From Streptomyces sp. NA02950 (GTDB lineage: Bacteria; Actinomycetota; Actinomycetes; Streptomycetales; Streptomycetaceae), in assembly GCF_013364155.1 (NCBI RefSeq), contig NZ_CP054916.1, positions 3,282,501-3,346,500 of the forward strand: DNA of 64,000 nucleotides. Direction: 5' to 3'. The notes below the pieces were generated by a model. The model saw only the letters and a list, made by a program, of their open reading frames with translations. It ran no database searches and had not been told where the DNA came from. Positions 42,399 to 52,476 of the stretch are shown here, one piece after another. The translations under genes were made by a program, and so were the position numbers. Numbering within the stretch: the stretch's first letter is position 1; every line of letters starts with the position of its first letter.

Positions 42399-44561
42399 AT
42401 GACCGGACAGCTCTCGTTCCCTCGGCAACACGCGCGCACCCAGCGTTTCACCCTCGGGGCACCCCGGGCCCTCACCGTGGCGCCCGACGATTCGCGCGTC
42501 GTCTTCCTGCGGTCCCGCACCGGCACCGACCGGACCGGCCTGCTGTGGGTGTACGACCTCGCCGGGCACCGGGAGTACCCGGTCGCGGACCCCGCGGAGC
42601 TGCTCGGCGGCGCCGAGGAGGAGCTGTCCGCCGAGGAGCGGGCGCGCCGCGAGCGCAGCCGCGAGGGGTCGGCCGGCGTGGTCGGCTACGCGGTGGACGC
42701 GGCCGTGGAGCTGGCCGCCTTCGCCCTCTCCGGACGGCTGTTCACCGCCGATCTGACCGGCGGCACCAGCCGTGAACTGCGGGTTCCGGGGCCGGTGGTG
42801 GATCCGCGCCCGTCCCCCGACGGCCGCCATGTCGCCTATGCGGCGAGCGGTGCGCTGCGGGTGGTCGGCACCGACGGCGAGGGCGACCGGGCGCTCGCCG
42901 AACCGGAGGGCGACACCATCACCTATGGCCTCGCGGAGTTCATCGCGGCCGAGGAGATGGACCGTTCGCGCGGCTTCTGGTGGTCGCCCGACGGGGACGC
43001 CCTGCTCGCCGCGCGGGTCGACGACGCCCCCGTACGGCGCTGGTGGATCGCCGATCCCGCCCACCCCGACCGGGAACCCGCCGAGATCGCCTACCCGGCC
43101 GCCGGAACCTCCAACGCCGAGGTGCGGCTGGTGCTGCTGGGCCTGGACGGCTCCCGTACGGAGGTCGAGTGGGACCGGCAGCGCTATCCCTACCTGGCCC
43201 GGGTGCACTGGTCGTCCTACGGTCCGCCGCTCCTCCTGGTCCAGGCGCGGGACCAGCGCAGCCAGCTCTATCTGGCCGTGGACACCGAGACCGGCCGGAC
43301 CAGCACGGTCCATGTCGACGAGGACCCGGTTTGGCTGGATCTTTTCCCCGGGGTACCGGCGTGGACACAAGATGGTCGGCTCGTGCGGATCGCGGACGAG
43401 GGCGGCGCACGGGTGCTGATGGTCGGCGACCGCAAACTCACCTCCGGCGCCCTCCAGGTGCGCGCGGTCCTCGGCATCGGGGAGGAGGACGTGCTGTTCT
43501 CCGCGTCCCCCGGGGCCGGCGCGGCCCTTCCCGAACTGCCCGGTGAGATCGATGTGCACCGCGCCTGGTTCCGCGGCAGCGGCGACCAGGGCGGCTGGGA
43601 GCCGGTCGGCAAGCGGCCGTTCCCCGCGGTGCACTCCGCCGCGCGCGGCGGTGAGGTGATCGCCCTGTCATACGCGGGCCTGGACCGGCCCGGGGCCCGG
43701 GTGGAGATCTTCCGGCCCGCGGACCACCGCACGGCCGAACCGCTCGGGGAGATCGCCTCGTACGCGGAAGCGCCGGTGCTCACCGCCCGCCCCCGGCTGG
43801 TCTTCGCGGGCAAGCACGACATCCCCTGCGCCGTACTGCTGCCGACCGGCCACCGCGAGGGCGATGGGCCGCTGCCGGTGCTGATGGATCCCTACGGCGG
43901 TCCGCACGGCCAGCGCGTGGTGGCCGCTCACAACGCCCATCTGACCTCGCAGTGGTTCGCCGACCAGGGCTTCGCGGTGATCGTCGCCGACGGCCGCGGC
44001 ACCCCCGGCCGCTCCCCCGGCTGGGAGAAGGCGGTGCGCGACGACCTGGCGGCCGTCTCGCTGGAGGACCAGGTGGCGGCGCTCACCGCGCTGGCCGGAC
44101 GCTTCCCCCTGGACCTGACGAAGGTGGCCATCCGCGGCTGGTCCTACGGCGGCTATCTCGCCGGTCTCGCGGTGCTGCGCCGCCCCGATGTCTTCCACGC
44201 GGGGGTGGTCGGCGCCCCGGTCACCGATCTGCGGCTGTACGACACCCACTACATGGAGCGCTATCTGGGCCGGCCGGACGAGCGGCCCGAGGTCTACGCC
44301 GCCAACTCGCTGGTGACCGACGAGGGGCTGTCCGGTGCGGCGGAGACCGTCCGGCCGATGATGATCGTCCACGGGCTGGCGGACGACAACGTGGTCGTCG
44401 CGCACAGCCTGCGGCTCTCCTCGGCGCTGCTGGCCGCGGGCCGTCCGCACGAGGTGCTGCCGCTGTCCGGAGTGACCCATATGACCCCGCAGGAGCAGGT
44501 CGCGGAGAATCTGCTGCTGCTCCAGGTGGACTTCCTCAAGCGGTCCCTGGGGCTGCGCTAG
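42399..44561 (+). CDS. S9 family (DPP IV-like) prolyl oligopeptidase
   Basis: Product of 720 residues. An N-terminal beta-propeller with the DPP IV Glu motif (AEFIAAEEMDRSRGFWWSPD) precedes a C-terminal alpha/beta-hydrolase domain with GWSYGG (catalytic Ser), an Asp in HGLADDNV and a His in GVTHMTP. The double-Glu element suits dipeptidyl peptidase IV. No signal peptide is evident, so it is probably cytoplasmic and could degrade peptides imported by the adjacent Opp systems. Leaderless -10 box 6 bases upstream. Confidence 0.92.
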   Translation: MTGQLSFPRQHARTQRFTLGAPRALTVAPDDSRVVFLRSRTGTDRTGLLWVYDLAGHREYPVADPAELLGGAEEELSAEERARRERSREGSAGVVGYAVDAAVELAAFALSGRLFTADLTGGTSRELRVPGPVVDPRPSPDGRHVAYAASGALRVVGTDGEGDRALAEPEGDTITYGLAEFIAAEEMDRSRGFWWSPDGDALLAARVDDAPVRRWWIADPAHPDREPAEIAYPAAGTSNAEVRLVLLGLDGSRTEVEWDRQRYPYLARVHWSSYGPPLLLVQARDQRSQLYLAVDTETGRTSTVHVDEDPVWLDLFPGVPAWTQDGRLVRIADEGGARVLMVGDRKLTSGALQVRAVLGIGEEDVLFSASPGAGAALPELPGEIDVHRAWFRGSGDQGGWEPVGKRPFPAVHSAARGGEVIALSYAGLDRPGARVEIFRPADHRTAEPLGEIASYAEAPVLTARPRLVFAGKHDIPCAVLLPTGHREGDGPLPVLMDPYGGPHGQRVVAAHNAHLTSQWFADQGFAVIVADGRGTPGRSPGWEKAVRDDLAAVSLEDQVAALTALAGRFPLDLTKVAIRGWSYGGYLAGLAVLRRPDVFHAGVVGAPVTDLRLYDTHYMERYLGRPDERPEVYAANSLVTDEGLSGAAETVRPMMIVHGLADDNVVVAHSLRLSSALLAAGRPHEVLPLSGVTHMTPQEQVAENLLLLQVDFLKRSLGLR

Positions 44562-44592
44562 CGGGCACCGCCGCCCCGGGCCCCGGCCGCCG

Positions 44593-45792
44593 CTACCAGC
44601 CCGGAGGCGGCGCAGGCGGGGGCGCCGCGGGCGGCGGCGGGGCGGTGGGCGGCGGGGCGTGACCGCCCCCGTAGCCGCCCCCGTAGCCGCCGGGAGCGCT
44701 GTCGCCGTATCCTCCGGCACCGCCGCCGTAGCCGTAACCCCCGCCGTAGCCGCCGTCGCTGTAACCCCCGGGGCCGCCGGGGCCGCCATCGCCGTAACCG
44801 CCGTAGCCGCCCGGAGTGCCGTAGCCGCCGTACGCCGGGGCCGGGGGCAGGTAACCGTCCAGCGGGCGCCGGGCCAGCACGAGGAGCGCGACCAGCCCCG
44901 CCAGCGCCTCGAAGAAGGCGGTGAGCACACTGAGCACTCCCACCGTCGGCAGATCGTCGATGTGGTCGACGTAGTCCAGCTTGATGTAGAGCGACGCCTC
45001 GCTGATGCCGTCGCCCAGCAGCAGCGCCCCCGCCGTCATCCCCAGCGGCCGGGACAGCGGCGCCCGGGCCAGCGCGGCACCGGTGGCGGCCAGCGCCAGG
45101 GCGATCACCGCCCACACCGTCCAGGCGGCGGGCGCGGCCAGCAGGGTGATCAGGGTGTGCTTGCCGCTGAGCAGGTGTTTGTAGATGTCCCAGCCGCGCT
45201 CCTGGGCCCAGTAGATCTGCCAGGCGCCCAGGGCCGCCGCGATGGCCCCCAGGAACAGCGCGCCGGTGGCCGCCGCCCCCGGTGCGGGCCGCCCCGGCGG
45301 CTGGTCGGCGAAGGCGCCGGGGCCGGGACCGCCGGGCGGAGCGGGATCGACGGGACGGCGCGCGGCGGCCACGGTGGCCAGCAGCAGCCCGCCGAGCACC
45401 ACACCCGCCCACGCGGTCAGCTCGGCGCGGGTCTTGAGATCGTCGGGGATGCCCTGCATCCAGTCGGCGTCCAGATTCCACAGACTCGGCAGCCGCACCG
45501 CCACGGTCACCGCCGCCGCCACGCCGAGCGCGCCCGCGGCGGACGGGGAGCGCAGGGCGGTGAGCCCCACGGCCGCGTAGACCGCCAGCAGGATGAGATC
45601 CAGCAGCGAGGAGCCGAACACCGAGCCCGAGGACCGGAACGGCATCCCCGCCCAGGTCCACCACAGGTGGTTCGCCTCATCGGCCTTGTCCAGGTCGCGG
45701 ATGATCCACGCCAGCGAGATCATCCCGAGCACCGCGCAGACGAGTGCGCCGAAGACGCGCGCTCCGCGGGTAAGTATCCGTCCCTGCCCCAT
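44593..45792 (-). CDS. Multi-pass membrane protein with Gly/Tyr-rich tail
   Basis: Product of 399 residues with about seven to eight membrane helices and a C-terminal low-complexity tail of repeating GGYG units ending in PPPPAAPPPAPPPGW. The tail is cytoplasmic or surface-exposed and may mediate binding or phase separation. No family with known function is recognised. The ATG at 45792 is chosen from the position of the first helix; upstream GTG codons are possible. The gene is divergent from the plus-strand Opp operon. Confidence 0.75.
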   Translation of the reverse strand: MGQGRILTRGARVFGALVCAVLGMISLAWIIRDLDKADEANHLWWTWAGMPFRSSGSVFGSSLLDLILLAVYAAVGLTALRSPSAAGALGVAAAVTVAVRLPSLWNLDADWMQGIPDDLKTRAELTAWAGVVLGGLLLATVAAARRPVDPAPPGGPGPGAFADQPPGRPAPGAAATGALFLGAIAAALGAWQIYWAQERGWDIYKHLLSGKHTLITLLAAPAAWTVWAVIALALAATGAALARAPLSRPLGMTAGALLLGDGISEASLYIKLDYVDHIDDLPTVGVLSVLTAFFEALAGLVALLVLARRPLDGYLPPAPAYGGYGTPGGYGGYGDGGPGGPGGYSDGGYGGGYGYGGGAGGYGDSAPGGYGGGYGGGHAPPPTAPPPPAAPPPAPPPGW

Positions 45793-46243
45793 AGCCGTAG
45801 GTCTGCCCCATCTCACACCCCGGTCAACCGTCGTGGCAGGAAGTGACCTGGGAATGGTGACCGGCCGGGGCGACATGGCGCACCCCGGCCGGTCCAACGG
45901 CACCCGCACGGCCGTACGCCAACCAGTCTGACGCGTCCGTATATCGGTGTTGCGACAGTGAAGTTGCCCGTGTGTTAAAGCGGTTACGACGCAATCGTCA
46001 CGGTTTGCCCGCGGAGTGTGACCACTGTCAAGCACGTGGTCACCTCGATCTGCCAAATGTTCGCTCAAGACTGGGATGACCGGCACATCCGCCCTCGTAC
46101 GCATCTTGACTGGGCAGTTCGCGGGTTGCGACAGTCCGCTCAACCCGACACGCACGCACCACCACAGCGGGCGGGGTACAGCATATGACGCGCGTAAACA
46201 ACGGGCGTTGACGGTGTGACACCAGTGCGGGGGGCGTTACGCG
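45793..46243 (+). other. Control region of the plus-strand Opp operon
   Basis: 450 bases without a gene. It holds a hairpin at 45859-45894 (GACCGGCCGGGG and its complement, 12-base loop), an AT-richer stretch (45930-46060) with a perfect 8-bp dyad, and a TTGACG at 46209. It probably contains the promoters of both divergent genes. Confidence 0.55.
46018..46043. promoter_or_regulatory. Dyad, candidate operator
   Basis: GTGACCAC and GTGGTCAC in inverted orientation, 10 bases apart (centres one helical turn and a half). It sits 200 bases before the operon's first ATG and looks like a binding site for a dimeric regulator. Confidence 0.4.
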
Positions 46244-47248
46244 ATGACAAGTCCATCCCGGGCCGACGTGGTCGAGAAGGCCGCACCGGTCGCGGAGGGC
46301 AAGACTCCGGTCGGCCTGGCCCCGCGTCAACTGATGTGGCGGCGCTTCCGTCGCGACCGGACCGGTGTGATCTCCGCCTGCGTGGTGCTGTTCTTCTTCG
46401 CCGTCGCACTGCTGGCGCCGCTGATCTCGTCGCTGTACGGCAAGGATCCGTACACCACCTACGGCCTGGACCGCCCCGAGCTGCTTGACCCCCTGACCGG
46501 GTACCCGATGAAGCCCAACGGCGGGATCGACGGGGAGTTCTGGTTCGGCATCGAACCCAAGCTGGGCCGCGACGTGCTGATGCAACTGGTGTACGGCATC
46601 CGCACCTCCCTGCTGATCGGGCTGGCCGCGACCGTGCTCTCCACGCTCACCGGCATCGCCATCGGCGTGGTCGCGGGCTACCTGGGCGGCCGCACAGACT
46701 ACTTCCTGGGCCGGCTCATCGATCTGCTGCTGTCCTTTCCGCAGCAGCTCTTCTTCGTCGCCTTCATGCCGGTGGTCACCGCGTTGTTCGTCAGCCCGCA
46801 GAAGGAGACGCCCACCTATTTCCGGGTGACCGCCCTGGTGATGGTGTTGTGGCTGCTGGGCTGGATGCAACTGGCCCGGCTGCTGCGCGGTCAGGTGCTC
46901 TCCCTGAGGGAACGCGAGTTCGTCGAGGCGGCCAAGGTGACCGGCGCCTCGCCGTGGCGGATCGTCCGCAAGGAGCTGCTGCCCAACCTCGGCACCCCGA
47001 TCCTGGTGCAGGCCACACTGATGCTGCCGAACTTCGTGACGACGGAGGCGGCGCTGTCGTTCCTCGGGGTCGGGATGGTCGAACCGACACCCGACTGGGG
47101 CCGGATGTTCGCCAAGGGCGCCAACTTCTACGAGGGCGACATCACCTACATGTTCTTCCCCGGCATCGCCATGGTGGTCTTCGTGGTCGCCTTCAACCTG
47201 CTCGGGGACTCGGTCCGGGACGCGATGGACCCGAAGACCACACGCTGA
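46244..47248 (+). CDS. Oligopeptide ABC transporter permease (OppC/DppC type)
   Basis: Product of 334 residues with the OppC layout: an N-terminal cytoplasmic extension, a first membrane helix (CVVLFFFAVALLAPLISSLYG), a periplasmic loop and five further helices. The EAA-type motif EFVEAAKVTGASPWRIVRKELLPN contacts the ATPase, and the end ... DSVRDAMDPKTTR is typical. It opens a five-gene operon ordered permease - binding protein - permease - ATPase - ATPase, the order I recall for bldKA-E. The permease at 49210 is its partner. Confidence 0.92.
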   Translation: MTSPSRADVVEKAAPVAEGKTPVGLAPRQLMWRRFRRDRTGVISACVVLFFFAVALLAPLISSLYGKDPYTTYGLDRPELLDPLTGYPMKPNGGIDGEFWFGIEPKLGRDVLMQLVYGIRTSLLIGLAATVLSTLTGIAIGVVAGYLGGRTDYFLGRLIDLLLSFPQQLFFVAFMPVVTALFVSPQKETPTYFRVTALVMVLWLLGWMQLARLLRGQVLSLREREFVEAAKVTGASPWRIVRKELLPNLGTPILVQATLMLPNFVTTEAALSFLGVGMVEPTPDWGRMFAKGANFYEGDITYMFFPGIAMVVFVVAFNLLGDSVRDAMDPKTTR

Positions 47249-47312
47249 TCCAGGACCGGAGATACCGCAGAGGCAGACAACGGCAAAGTGTTCCCTCCGA
47301 CAAGGCAGGTGC

Positions 47313-49109
47313 ATGACCACCATGACGTCGAACCACGGGCGCAGAGCCCGCACAGTGACCGTCGCCCTGGCCGCGGGGGCCCTGGCGCTGGCCGGATGCA
47401 GCAGCGGGGGCGGCTCCGGCCCCAAGGAGTCCAAGGAGAAGAAGATGGAGTCCCAGGACATCTCCCTGGGCACCACCGCCGACTCCACGGGCCCCGCCAA
47501 GGACCTGCCGGGCGCCAAGAAGGGCGGCACGGTGACGGTGCTCCAGCGGGACGCGTTCGAGCATCTGGACCCGGGGCAGATCTATGTCAGCGATGAGCTG
47601 ATCATGCAGACGCTCTACAACCGCACCCTGACCAACTACCAGGTCGACGACAAGACGGGGAAGGTCAAGCTGGTCGGCGACCTCGCGACCGACACCGGCA
47701 AATCCTCCGACGGCGGCCGCACCTGGACCTACACCCTCAAGGACGGGCTGAAGTTCGAGGACGGCTCGCCGATCACCTCCAAGGACGTCCGGCACGCCGT
47801 CGAGCGGCTCTACGCCCCGTTCGAGACCAACGGCCCGACCTATCTCCAGCAGTGGCTCTCCGGTGAGGGCCAGAAGTACCGCAAGGCGCTGCCGGACGGC
47901 CCGTACAAGGGCAAGCACCTGCCCAAGACGGTGCTGGACACCCCGGACGACAAGACCGTGGTCTTCCACTTCGACCAGCCGCGTGCCGAGGTGCCCTTCG
48001 CGGTGGCCATGCCCAACATCGGCGCGGTCCCGCCGGCGAAGGACACCAAGGAGAAGTACGACAAGGCCCCGGTCGCCTCCGGCCCCTACAAGATCAAGAA
48101 CTTCAAGCCGGGCAAGGGCATCCAGTTCGTCAAGAACAAGCACTGGGACCCCAGGACCGACTCGATACGCCATCAGTACGTCGACACCTTCGACGTCTCC
48201 TTCGGCCACCAGTGGGTGGACTCCACCCGCCGGCTCCAGGCCGCCAAGGGCGGCGACCGGAACGGGATGACGCTCACCAACGCGGTCGACCCCTCGCAGA
48301 TCTCCTCGGTCCTCAAGGACAAGGAGGCGATGGCCCGGTCGCTGACCGAAACGCAGCCCTATGTGGATGTCGTCTCGATCAACACCGATCGCGTCAAGGA
48401 CAAGAGGGTGCGCGAGGCGATCGCCTGGGCCTTCCCCAGCGGTCAGTACCTCCAGCAGTTCGGCGGTCCCAAGGCCGGTGAGATCGGCGGCGGTCTGGTC
48501 GGCCCCACGCTCAAGGGCTACAACGCCTCCTTCGACCCGTTCGAGAAGCGGAAGTACCCGGGCGGCAATGCCAAGAAGGCCCGGGAGCTGCTGAAGAAGG
48601 CGGGCAAGGACGGCTACGAGCTGGTCTACGGCTACGGCAACGGCGACACCCACCAGGACGCCTCGGTGGTCGTCGAACGGGCCCTGGAGCGCGCCGGGTT
48701 CAAGGTCCAGAAGAAGGAGATCGACCAGACCACCTACTACACACAGATCGGCAAGGTCGACAACAAGTACGACCTGTACCGGTCCTCGTGGGGTGCCGAC
48801 TGGCCTTCCGCCTCGACCGTGGTCCCCCCGCTGTACAACGGCAAGAACGTCTACGACGACTCCGCGAACTACTCCCACCTCGACGTCCCGTGGGTCAACA
48901 AGGAGATCGGCCGGGTCGCGAAGGTCAGCGATCTGAACCAGGCCACCAAGGAATGGATCAAGCTCAGCGAGAAGATCTTCACCGATGAGGTGCCCGCGGT
49001 GCCGACCTTCTACAACCGGCTGTTCACCCTCTGGGGCCCGGGTCTCGGCGGAGTGAAGTACCACACGGTCTACGGGGCCGTGGACCCCACGGCCGTCTTC
49101 GTCAAGTAG
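47313..49109 (+). CDS. Oligopeptide-binding lipoprotein of the ABC transporter
   Basis: Product of 598 residues, a cluster-5 (SBP_bac_5) peptide-binding protein. The signal peptide has a basic start and the lipobox LAGC (26-29) with Cys29. GGTVTVLQRDAFEHLDPGQIY is the conserved N-terminal strand, and GRTWTYTLKDGLKFEDGSPIT the SBP_bac_5 signature. It should be anchored outside the membrane and capture peptides for the two permeases. A small hairpin follows at 49145. It is the likely BldKB equivalent if this operon is bldK. Confidence 0.94.
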   Translation: MTTMTSNHGRRARTVTVALAAGALALAGCSSGGGSGPKESKEKKMESQDISLGTTADSTGPAKDLPGAKKGGTVTVLQRDAFEHLDPGQIYVSDELIMQTLYNRTLTNYQVDDKTGKVKLVGDLATDTGKSSDGGRTWTYTLKDGLKFEDGSPITSKDVRHAVERLYAPFETNGPTYLQQWLSGEGQKYRKALPDGPYKGKHLPKTVLDTPDDKTVVFHFDQPRAEVPFAVAMPNIGAVPPAKDTKEKYDKAPVASGPYKIKNFKPGKGIQFVKNKHWDPRTDSIRHQYVDTFDVSFGHQWVDSTRRLQAAKGGDRNGMTLTNAVDPSQISSVLKDKEAMARSLTETQPYVDVVSINTDRVKDKRVREAIAWAFPSGQYLQQFGGPKAGEIGGGLVGPTLKGYNASFDPFEKRKYPGGNAKKARELLKKAGKDGYELVYGYGNGDTHQDASVVVERALERAGFKVQKKEIDQTTYYTQIGKVDNKYDLYRSSWGADWPSASTVVPPLYNGKNVYDDSANYSHLDVPWVNKEIGRVAKVSDLNQATKEWIKLSEKIFTDEVPAVPTFYNRLFTLWGPGLGGVKYHTVYGAVDPTAVFVK

Positions 49110-49144
49110 CAGCGGCCGTACCGGAGCCCGGCCACGCCGCGTAC

Positions 49145-49162
49145 GACGCCGCCCCCGGCGTC
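49145..49162 (+). terminator. Hairpin after the binding-protein gene
   Basis: GACGCCG and CGGCGTC flank CCCC. A short stem after a binding-protein gene often protects its mRNA end or reduces downstream transcription. Confidence 0.45.
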
Positions 49163-49209
49163 CGCGCTGCGCGGCCGGGACCCGCCCCTACCGGAAGATC
49201 CCCGACGCC

Positions 49210-50187
49210 ATGTTGAGATTCCTCGCCCGCCGCACCCTCGGCGCGATCGTGATCCTCCTGCTGATCAGCGCGATCACGTTCTTCCTCTTCTTCGCCCTGC
49301 CCGCCGAACCCGCGCGGCTCGCCTGCGGCAAGAACTGCGACCCCACATCGCTCGCGATCATCAACAAGAACCTCGGCCTGGACCAGCCGGTCCCGGTCCA
49401 GTACGCGAAGTTCATGGTGGGGATCTTCGTGGGGCGCGACTTCGCCGTCGGGAACTGCGACGCCCCCTGCTTCGGCTACTCCTTCGTCAGCCAGGAGCCG
49501 GTCTGGGGCACCATCGTCGACCGCTTCCCCACCACCCTCTCGCTGGCCATCGGCGGCGCCGCGGTGTTCCTGGTGGTCGGCGTCGGCATCGGCATGCTCG
49601 CGGCCTGGCGGCGCGGCACCTGGGTGGACAAGTTCTTCAGCTCGCTGTCGCTGCTGGGCGCGTCCATGCAGATCTACTTCGTCGGGGTGCTCTGCCTGGC
49701 CTGGTTCGTCAGCGGCCTCGGCATCCTGGAGCAGCCCGCCTACTACCCCGTCACCGACGATCCGGCGAAGTGGTTCAGCGGGATGCTGCTGCCCTGGCTG
49801 GTGCTCTCGCTGATCTTCATGGCCAACTACAGCCGGATGACCCGCTCCCAGATGGTCGAGCAGTTGCAGGAGGACCATGTCCGCACGGCCCGGGCCAAGG
49901 GGCTGTCCGGCCGTACGGTGTTCTTCCGCTACGCCTGGCGCGGCGCCATCGCCCCCATCGTCACCATCTTCGGCATCGACCTCGGCTCGCTCTTCGGCGG
50001 GGCGATGGTCACCGAGTACACCTTCACCCTGCACGGCATCGGACGGCTGGCGGTGGAATCCGTCCAGCTGACCGATCTGCCCATGCTGATGGGCGTGATG
50101 CTGGTCAGCGCCGCGGCGATCGTGGTGTTCAACATCCTGGTCGACGCCGCCTACGCCTTCATCGACCCGCGCGTGCGGCTCGCCTGA
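49210..50187 (+). CDS. Oligopeptide ABC transporter permease (OppB/DppB type)
   Basis: Product of 325 residues with the OppB pattern: N-terminal [20 protein letters not shown], a periplasmic loop, and helices with the EAA motif [24 protein letters not shown], ending DPRVRLA. The periplasmic loop has cysteines (CGKNC at about 38-42, and CDAPC) that could form a disulphide, unusual for this family. It forms the channel with the permease at 46244. Confidence 0.92.
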   Translation: MLRFLARRTLGAIVILLLISAITFFLFFALPAEPARLACGKNCDPTSLAIINKNLGLDQPVPVQYAKFMVGIFVGRDFAVGNCDAPCFGYSFVSQEPVWGTIVDRFPTTLSLAIGGAAVFLVVGVGIGMLAAWRRGTWVDKFFSSLSLLGASMQIYFVGVLCLAWFVSGLGILEQPAYYPVTDDPAKWFSGMLLPWLVLSLIFMANYSRMTRSQMVEQLQEDHVRTARAKGLSGRTVFFRYAWRGAIAPIVTIFGIDLGSLFGGAMVTEYTFTLHGIGRLAVESVQLTDLPMLMGVMLVSAAAIVVFNILVDAAYAFIDPRVRLA

Positions 50188-50197
50188 GAGCCCCCGT

Positions 50198-50229
50198 GCC
50201 TGCGAGCCCGAGAGCCTGCGAGCCCGAGA
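50198..50229 (+). repeat. Short tandem repeat before the first ATPase gene
   Basis: GCCTGCGAGCCCGAGA occurs twice in tandem (50198-50213 and 50214-50229), between the permease stop and the ATPase ATG. Confidence 0.75.
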
Positions 50230-50248
50230 GACCGGGAGCCTGCCCGAG

Positions 50249-51325
50249 ATGACCACCCTCACCAAACCCGACGACGGCGGCGCGACGCCATCGGCCGACT
50301 CCGGCTCCGCGTTTCTGTCGGTGCGCGACCTGTACGTCCGCTTCACCACCGAGGACGGCGTCGTCAAGGCCGTGGACGGCCTCTCCTTCGACCTCGAACG
50401 CGGCCGGACCCTCGGGATCGTCGGTGAGTCCGGATCCGGCAAGTCCGTCACCAACCTCACCGTGCTCGGGCTGCACGATCCGCGCACCACCGAGGTCCGC
50501 GGCGAGATCCTGCTCGACGGCCGGGAGCTGACCGGCGCGCCGGAACGCACCCTGGAGACGCTGCGCGGCAACACCATGGCGATGATCTTCCAGGATCCGC
50601 TGACCGCGCTGTCGCCGTACTACACGGTGGGCCGCCAGATCGCCGAACCGTTCCGCAAGCACACCGGCGCATCGAAGCGCGAGGCCCGGGCGCGCGCGGT
50701 CGAGATGCTGGAGAAGGTCGGCATCCCCAACCCCACGCTGCGGGTGGACGACTATCCGCACCAGTTCTCCGGCGGGATGCGCCAGCGCGCGATGATCGCC
50801 ATGTCGCTGGTCTGCAACCCCGATCTGCTGATCGCCGACGAGCCGACGACCGCCCTCGACGTCACGGTCCAGGCCCAGATCCTGGATCTGCTCAAGGACC
50901 TCCAGCAGGAGTTCGGCTCCGCGATCATCCTCATCACCCACGATCTGGGCGTGGTCGCCAACACCGCCGACGATCTGCTGGTGATGTACGCGGGCCGGGC
51001 GGTGGAGCGGGGCACCGTCCGCGAGGTGCTGCGCGCGCCCCGGCACCCGTACACCTGGGGGCTGCTGGGGTCCATGCCACGGCTGTCCTCCGACGTCGAC
51101 GAGCCGCTGAGCCCCATCCCCGGTACGCCGCCGAGTCTGCTCAGCCCCCCGCCGGGCTGCCCGTTCCATCCGCGGTGCGCCTTCACCGGCGAGGTGGACG
51201 GCGAACGGTGCCGGACCGAGCGGCCGGTGCTGCCGGACCGGCGGGGCGGCGCCTGCCACCTCACGGACGAGCGGAAGCAGACCCTCTTCACCGAGCAGAT
51301 CAAGCCCCGGCTGGGCCGGGGCTAG
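50249..51325 (+). CDS. Oligopeptide ABC transporter ATPase (OppD/DppD type)
   Basis: Product of 358 residues. Walker A is GESGSGKS, the signature is [12 protein letters not shown], Walker B is [12 protein letters not shown], and the switch His lies in LITHDLGVV. The C-terminal oligopeptide-transporter motif has conserved cysteines ([11 protein letters not shown]). It energises peptide uptake together with the second ATPase. Starts 61 bases after the permease; the next gene follows after 13 bases. Confidence 0.94.
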   Translation: MTTLTKPDDGGATPSADSGSAFLSVRDLYVRFTTEDGVVKAVDGLSFDLERGRTLGIVGESGSGKSVTNLTVLGLHDPRTTEVRGEILLDGRELTGAPERTLETLRGNTMAMIFQDPLTALSPYYTVGRQIAEPFRKHTGASKREARARAVEMLEKVGIPNPTLRVDDYPHQFSGGMRQRAMIAMSLVCNPDLLIADEPTTALDVTVQAQILDLLKDLQQEFGSAIILITHDLGVVANTADDLLVMYAGRAVERGTVREVLRAPRHPYTWGLLGSMPRLSSDVDEPLSPIPGTPPSLLSPPPGCPFHPRCAFTGEVDGERCRTERPVLPDRRGGACHLTDERKQTLFTEQIKPRLGRG

Positions 51326-51338
51326 GGAGCCGTTGACC

Positions 51339-52469
51339 ATGAGCACTGTGCCGGACGCGCCGATCGCGGCGGGGGAACCCCTCCTGGTCGCCGAGAAGCT
51401 GACCAAACACTTCCCGATCATGGGCGGCTTTCCGATCCGGCGGAAGGTCGGGGCCGTCCAGGCGGTCGACGGTGTCGACCTGACCGTCCACGCGGGCGAG
51501 AGCTTCGGCCTGGTCGGCGAGTCCGGCTGCGGCAAGTCCACCACCGGACGGCTGCTGACCCGGCTGCTGGAGCCCACCGCCGGGACGCTCCGCTACCGGG
51601 ACCGCGACATCACCCACGCGGACCGCAGACAGCTCGCGCCGATCCGCTCCGAGATCCAGATGATCTTCCAAGACCCGTACTCCTCGCTGAACCCCCGGCA
51701 GACCGTCGGCACCATCATCTCCGGCCCGATGGAGATCAACGGCATCCGTCCGCCGGGCGGCCGGGAGGCCCGGGTGCGGGAGCTGCTGGAGACCGTCGGG
51801 CTCAACCCCGAGCACTACAACCGGTTTCCGCACGAGTTCTCCGGCGGCCAGCGGCAGCGCATCGGAGTGGCCCGCGCGCTCGCCCTGGAACCCAAACTGA
51901 TCGTGGCCGATGAACCGGTCTCGGCGCTCGATGTCTCCATCCAGGCACAGGTGGTCAACCTGCTCCGGCAGCTCCAGCGCGAGCTGGGCATCGCCTTCCT
52001 GTTCATCGCCCATGACCTGGCGGTCGTACGGCACTTCTCGCAGCGGGTCGCGGTGATGTACCTGGGGAAGGTGGTGGAGGTCGGCGACCGCGACTCCATC
52101 TACCGCCGCCCCCGCCACCCGTACACCCACGCGCTGCTCTCCGCGGTCCCGGACGCGGCGGCCGTCATGGACGCGGCGGATGCCGAGGACGGCGGCGGTT
52201 CAACGGCCGCCCGCCGGGGGCGCATCCGGCTCGCCGGGGACGTCCCCTCCCCCATCCGGCCGCCCTCGGGCTGCCGCTTCCGCACCCGCTGCTGGAAGGC
52301 GCAGGACAGGTGCGCCCGGGAGGAGCCCCCACTGCTGCGGATCCCCGGCAACAGCGAAGGCCATCTGTCCGCCTGCCACTTCCCCGAGGACCCCACCCTC
52401 GAGGCCCGCGCCCAGGACATCGTCCTGGACCCGGCGCTGATCGCGGCCGAGGACCTCGGCAAGGACTGA
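51339..52469 (+). CDS. Oligopeptide ABC transporter ATPase (OppF/DppF type)
   Basis: Product of 376 residues with Walker A GESGCGKS, signature [12 protein letters not shown], Walker [13 protein letters not shown] and the His switch FIAHDLAVV. The C-terminal zinc/Fe-S-like cysteine motif ([14 protein letters not shown]) is typical of OppF. ATG 51339 is preferred to the TTG at 51333. It ends the operon; the convergent hypothetical gene stops 7 bases later. Confidence 0.94.
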   Translation: MSTVPDAPIAAGEPLLVAEKLTKHFPIMGGFPIRRKVGAVQAVDGVDLTVHAGESFGLVGESGCGKSTTGRLLTRLLEPTAGTLRYRDRDITHADRRQLAPIRSEIQMIFQDPYSSLNPRQTVGTIISGPMEINGIRPPGGREARVRELLETVGLNPEHYNRFPHEFSGGQRQRIGVARALALEPKLIVADEPVSALDVSIQAQVVNLLRQLQRELGIAFLFIAHDLAVVRHFSQRVAVMYLGKVVEVGDRDSIYRRPRHPYTHALLSAVPDAAAVMDAADAEDGGGSTAARRGRIRLAGDVPSPIRPPSGCRFRTRCWKAQDRCAREEPPLLRIPGNSEGHLSACHFPEDPTLEARAQDIVLDPALIAAEDLGKD

Positions 52470-52476
52470 CCCGGCT

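Noticed and set aside
42103..42402. Short plus-strand ORFs in front of the S9 peptidase gene
   Set aside because: No ribosome-binding site, no conserved pattern, and they overlap the peptidase promoter.
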